This document shows, piece after piece, positions 5,044 through 7,875 of a stretch of DNA of 7,875 nucleotides (the first letter of the stretch is position 1; each line of letters opens with the position of its first letter). The stretch is from an uncultured Clostridia bacterium (GTDB lineage: Bacteria; Bacillota; Clostridia; TANB77; CAG-508): contig CALXZW010000062.1 of assembly GCA_944393345.1 (NCBI GenBank), positions 1 through 7,875 on the forward strand, read 5' to 3'. The notes under the pieces are model-generated. The model was not told where the DNA came from, did not search any database, and worked only from the letters and a program-made list of their open reading frames with translations. A program made the translations under genes and the position numbers.

Positions 5044-5892
5044 TTAATTATTTAATATTACATATATTATATTTCCTATTGTTTGTATTATAAATAAATT
5101 CATTATATTAGATGTGAATAAGTTGTTTGTCGCCTCTACTACACCTAGTATGTCGTCGACCTTTTTATTTCTATAATGTTTTTGTGCTTCTAAAAAAGTA
5201 ATTAATTCTGGAATGCTTGTAATAACTCCTAATAGTATTCCTATAATCATTTCTGAAACATTAAATATATTAGCTAAATTTTGTAATACTTTTCCTAATA
5301 ATTCTCCAACAAAAAATAATAATATTGCTGTCACTAATATTATAGATATATATTTAATTGTTTTTCTTTTATTTCCTTTTTCCCACTTTTCTTCTTTTTC
5401 AATTATTTGTTCTAATTTTTGATCTTCCTTAGTTAAATATAGTTTGTGCACATTATTATTTATAAATCTAAATAATACATAAATAATAATAAAAATAGGT
5501 ATTAAATTTATTTGAATATCTACATTAAATATAATTAATAATAGAGGTATTAATATTGTTATTATTACTAATATTAAGTCTATAAATATAGCTTTATTTT
5601 TTAATAATTTAATATTTTTATTTATTATTATTGTAAAAATATATTGGAATAAATTTATTACATTTGAACTTAAAACATTAAAAATACTAGCACTTGATAA
5701 TCCTGTAAAACTAGATACTGTAATAGTTAATAGTTCTGGTATAGATGTAGCATATCCTGCTACATCCCCTATCGTTTTAGGTTTTAAACTTAAATTCTCT
5801 GCTAATTTTCTTAAAGTTCCTACCAATATATATTTTGAAATAATAACTATAATTATCGAATATGCTATAAATTTCATAAATTCTAAAATCAT
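5044..5892 (-). CDS. Sodium/calcium exchanger-family membrane protein
   Basis: This 282-residue, highly hydrophobic protein shows the two inverted alpha-repeats of the CaCA (Na_Ca_ex) family. Repeat 1 has GYATSIPELLTITVSS (46-61, Glu53) and NVLSSNVINLF (72-82). Repeat 2 has GVITSIPELITFLEA (222-236, Glu229) and ATNNLFTSNIMNLF (254-267). TS-x-PE is the cation-binding core of these antiporters, which use an ion gradient to export Ca2+ or other cations. A charged cytoplasmic-like stretch (about 152-178, KEDQKLEQIIEKEEKWEK) joins the halves. The protein is somewhat short for the family (about 300-350), and the glycine of the usual G-S-N segments is Ser or Thr here. The start has AAAGAGG at 5898-5904. 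The substrate ion cannot be told from sequence. It is divergent from the DUF1653/serS cluster. Confidence 0.85.
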   Translation of the reverse strand: MILEFMKFIAYSIIIVIISKYILVGTLRKLAENLSLKPKTIGDVAGYATSIPELLTITVSSFTGLSSASIFNVLSSNVINLFQYIFTIIINKNIKLLKNKAIFIDLILVIITILIPLLLIIFNVDIQINLIPIFIIIYVLFRFINNNVHKLYLTKEDQKLEQIIEKEEKWEKGNKRKTIKYISIILVTAILLFFVGELLGKVLQNLANIFNVSEMIIGILLGVITSIPELITFLEAQKHYRNKKVDDILGVVEATNNLFTSNIMNLFIIQTIGNIIYVILNN

Positions 5893-5923
5893 AAATACCT
5901 CTTTCTTTTAATAAATTTTTTTA

Positions 5924-5957
5924 TAACTTATATATCATATAAGTTAGATTTCATCAA
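5924..5957 (-). promoter_or_regulatory. Exchanger promoter with overlapping palindrome
   Basis: On the minus strand, TTGATG (5952-5957), a 17-bp spacer and TGATATATA (extended -10, hexamer 5929-5934) form the likely promoter. A perfect 10-bp inverted repeat, TAACTTATAT-ATC-ATATAAGTTA (5924-5946), covers the -10 and part of the spacer. This is the position of a repressor operator, possibly one sensing ions, although a hairpin in the leader is also possible. Confidence 0.6.
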
Positions 5958-5982
5958 TATATTAATATTTTGCCCAATTTTG

Positions 5983-6011
5983 TTGCCATTTATTAGAAAT
6001 TATTGTATAAT
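5983..6011 (+). promoter_or_regulatory. Promoter of DUF1653-serS cluster
   Basis: TTGCCA (5983-5988), a 17-bp spacer and TATAAT (6006-6011) give a strong promoter, with a predicted start near 6018 and a leader of about 25 nt. No T-box is present, as there is no room for one upstream of the first gene or before serS. Confidence 0.85.
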
Positions 6012-6043
6012 TGTTTCATTAAATAAAAAAGGAGCGATTAATT

Positions 6044-6304
6044 ATGGAAAGTGTAAAAATAGGACGTGTTTATCGTCACTTTAAAGGCAATTATTATTTT
6101 GTAGAAAATATTGCCTATGATTCGGAAACCAAAGAAAGAATGGTAGTTTATAAACCGTTATATCATAGAGAAGATGGTCGCTCCATTTGGGTAAGACCTG
6201 AAAAAATGTTTCTAGAAGAAATTCCTGAAAGACCTGATAATATAACTGGTCAAAAAGTTAGATTTCAATTAGTTGATGACATTGAAAAAAATTATATTAA
6301 ATAA
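6044..6304 (+). CDS. DUF1653 domain protein
   Basis: The 86-residue protein carries the DUF1653 signature: GRVYRHFKGNYYFVENIAYDSET (7-29), MVVYKPLYH (33-41) and WVRPEKMFLEE (49-59). The family is a small beta-rich domain of unknown function, common in bacteria. AAAAAAGGAG ends 9 nt before the ATG. serS begins 19 nt after its stop with its own ribosome binding site and no terminator between, so the two are co-transcribed. A link to translation is suggested by the operon only. Confidence 0.9.
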   Translation: MESVKIGRVYRHFKGNYYFVENIAYDSETKERMVVYKPLYHREDGRSIWVRPEKMFLEEIPERPDNITGQKVRFQLVDDIEKNYIK

Positions 6305-6323
6305 AAATGACCGGAGGTAAATT

Positions 6324-7610
6324 ATGTTAGATATTAAATTTTTAAGAGAAAATCCTGATATTGTAAAAGAAAATATTAAGAAAAAATTCCAAGATCATAA
6401 ACTTATTATGGTAGACGAAGTTATAGAATTAGATAAAAAAAATCGTGAAGTTAAATTAAATGGTGACAATTTAAGAGCAGAAAGAAAAAATTTAAGTAAT
6501 CAGATTGGTTCACTTATGAAATCAGGAAAAAAAGAGGAAGCTGAAAATGTAAAAATCAAAGTAAATGAAATTAATTTAAAATTAGAAGAAAACGAAAAAT
6601 TAGAAGCTTATTATTCTGAAGAAATTAACAAGAGAATGATGAAAATTCCAAATATTATGCATGAATCTGTCCCAATAGGTAAAGATGATAGTGAAAATAT
6701 GGAAATTCAAAAGTTTGGAAAACCTCTTGTTCCTGATTATGAAATCCCTTTTCATGGAGAAATTTTAGAAAATTTAGGTGGTCTTGATTTAGATAGCGCA
6801 AGACGTGTTTCTGGTAATGGATTTTATTATTTACTAGGAGATGTTGCAAGACTTCACTCTGCTGTTTTAACTTATGCTAGAGATTTTATGATTAACAAGG
6901 GTTTTACCTACTGTATTCCCCCATTTATGATTAGAAGTGATGTTGTAACTGGGGTTATGAGTTTTGAAGAAATGGATGCAATGATGTACAAAATAGAAGG
7001 CGAAGATTTATATTTAATAGGTACTTCTGAACATTCTATGATTGGAAAATTTAAAGATCAAATTCTAAAAAAAGAAAATATGCCTTATACAATGACTTCA
7101 TATTCTCCTTGTTTTAGAAAAGAAAAAGGAGCTCATGGTATTGAAGAACGTGGAGTATATAGAATTCACCAATTTGAAAAACAAGAAATGATTGTTGTTT
7201 GTGAACCAGAAGATAGCTGGAATTGGTATGAGAAAATGTGGTCTTATACTGTTGAATTTTTTAGAAGTATGAATATACCTGTTAGAACTTTAGAATGTTG
7301 TTCTGGAGATTTAGCAGACTTAAAGGCAAAATCTTGTGATGTGGAAGCATGGTCTCCTAGACAAAAAAAATATTTTGAAGTAGGTAGTTGTTCAAATTTA
7401 ACAGATGCCCAAGCTCGTAGGCTTGGAATTAGAATTAAAGGTGAAAATGGAACCTATTTTGCACATACATTAAACAATACTGTAGTTGCTCCACCTCGTA
7501 TGCTTATTTCTATTATGGAAAATAACTATCAACCTGATGGAAGTGTTATTGTTCCAGAAGTTTTAAGACCATATATGGGTGGCTTAGAAAAAATACAAAT
7601 AAAAAAATAA
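6324..7610 (+). CDS. serS: Seryl-tRNA synthetase
   Basis: This 428-residue class II enzyme charges tRNA-Ser with serine in the cytoplasm. Residues 1 to about 105 form the N-terminal long coiled-coil arm (MLDIKFLRENPDIVKENIKK, then a Lys/Glu-rich helical pair) that grips the tRNA-Ser variable arm. The catalytic core has LIGTSEHSMIG (231-241), motif 2 with CFRKEKGAHG (263-272, Arg265) and HQFEKQEM, the serine-site stretch ECCSGDLADLKAKSCDVEAW, SCSNLTDAQARR, and motif 3 with NNTVVAPPRMLISIMEN (Arg392). The C-terminus VPEVLRPYMGG is usual for bacteria. TSEH, FRKE and HQFEK resemble archaeal-type SerRS more than the Bacillus form (TAEVP, FRSEAGSAG, HQFNK), and the glycine before the motif 3 Arg is Pro. 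GGAGGT (6313-6318) supports the ATG. No second serS is visible in the window. Confidence 0.96.
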   Translation: MLDIKFLRENPDIVKENIKKKFQDHKLIMVDEVIELDKKNREVKLNGDNLRAERKNLSNQIGSLMKSGKKEEAENVKIKVNEINLKLEENEKLEAYYSEEINKRMMKIPNIMHESVPIGKDDSENMEIQKFGKPLVPDYEIPFHGEILENLGGLDLDSARRVSGNGFYYLLGDVARLHSAVLTYARDFMINKGFTYCIPPFMIRSDVVTGVMSFEEMDAMMYKIEGEDLYLIGTSEHSMIGKFKDQILKKENMPYTMTSYSPCFRKEKGAHGIEERGVYRIHQFEKQEMIVVCEPEDSWNWYEKMWSYTVEFFRSMNIPVRTLECCSGDLADLKAKSCDVEAWSPRQKKYFEVGSCSNLTDAQARRLGIRIKGENGTYFAHTLNNTVVAPPRMLISIMENNYQPDGSVIVPEVLRPYMGGLEKIQIKK

Positions 7611-7619
7611 TTTTTTATA

Positions 7620-7658
7620 AACTTTGGACTTTAGGAAAACTTCTTAAAGTTCAAAGTT
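7620..7658 (+). other. Strong hairpin between serS and engB
   Basis: AACTTTGGACTTTA (7620-7633) pairs with TAAAGTTCAAAGTT (7645-7658) through 14 pairs including one G-U, and four more pairs can form inside. It starts 10 nt after the serS stop. It lacks a good T run on the + strand exit (ctagttt), and the engB ribosome binding site follows within 10 nt. It is therefore either a leaky terminator that lowers engB expression, or an mRNA end-protecting or processing element. Confidence 0.6.
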
Positions 7659-7684
7659 CTAGTTTAAAAGGAGATTAAAATAAT

Positions 7685-7875
7685 ATGATAATTAAAAATC
7701 CCAAATTTGAAATATCTGCTGTTAGTCCTAAACAATACCCTAAAAACGGCTTGCCTGAAATAGTATTAGTGGGTAAATCAAATGTAGGTAAATCTAGTTT
7801 TATTAATACAATGATAAATAGAAAAAAATTGGCAAGAACAAGTAGTGAACCTGGTAAAACTCGTCAAATTAATTT
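7685..7875 (+). CDS. engB: Ribosome biogenesis GTPase EngB/YsxC (partial)
   Basis: The first 63 codons are present and the gene runs off the right edge; the family is about 195-205 residues. AVSPKQYPKNGLPEIVLVG leads into the P-loop GKSNVGKS (30-37), then SSFINTMINRKKLARTSSEPGKTRQIN (the G2 region with PGKT). This pattern is diagnostic of EngB (YihA/YsxC), an essential GTPase that helps assemble the large ribosomal subunit. AAAAGGAG (7666-7673) lies 11 nt before the ATG. It is probably in the serS transcription unit beyond the hairpin at 7620-7658. Confidence 0.95.
   Translation, partial: MIIKNPKFEISAVSPKQYPKNGLPEIVLVGKSNVGKSSFINTMINRKKLARTSSEPGKTRQIN

Noticed and set aside
5213..5422. 69-codon + strand frame opposite the exchanger
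   Set aside because: No RBS and antisense to a well-supported alpha-repeat protein.
6012..6043. T-box or other riboswitch ahead of the serS cluster
   Set aside because: The leader is only about 25 nt and has no T-box motif or terminator.
6655..6849. 64-codon minus-strand frame inside serS
   Set aside because: Antisense to conserved SerRS sequence with no RBS or promoter.

Overview
The window looks like chromosomal DNA from a very AT-rich, low-GC Gram-positive bacterium, most likely a member of the Clostridia. The support is strong AGGAGG-type ribosome binding sites, SigA-like promoters (TTGACA-17-TATAAT in front of the tRNA), an Agr-type peptide quorum-sensing locus, a DUF1653 gene beside serS, and an EngB/YsxC GTPase. 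I cannot place it to genus.

Region by region: (1) 1-638 holds a minus-strand promoter leading out of the window, a short GTATC tandem repeat, and a PdaA-like polysaccharide deacetylase that loses its family sequence after the first metal-binding His (3'-truncated). (2) 814-3903 is a complete Agr-like system in a convergent layout. A LytTR response regulator and an AgrC-type histidine kinase run on the + strand. AgrB (membrane endopeptidase) and a 39-residue AgrD propeptide at 3097-3216, which is easily missed because of its size, run on the - strand. AgrB would process and export the AgrD thiolactone, the kinase would sense it outside the cell, and the regulator would respond. The two operons meet tail to tail over hairpins at 3005-3109. 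(3) 4042-4211 is an elongator tRNA-Met(CAU) with a consensus promoter and a terminator. (4) 4327-5032 holds two small minus-strand genes, each with its own promoter, strong RBS and terminator, and with a higher GC content than their surroundings. They align with each other without gaps, so I read them as diverged paralogs. The second is out of frame with its RBS by one base in an A8 run. (5) 5044-5892 is a cation/Ca2+ exchanger-family membrane protein with an inverted repeat over its promoter, divergent from (6) a + strand cluster: a DUF1653 protein, seryl-tRNA synthetase with archaeal-like motifs, and the start of EngB, which runs off the right edge.

The points most worth a second look are the small-gene pair with its slippage-prone A8 run, the convergent Agr locus with an apparently seven-residue AIP ring, the hairpin between agrB and agrD, and the truncated deacetylase. 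I saw no CRISPR array, transposase or phage structural gene.
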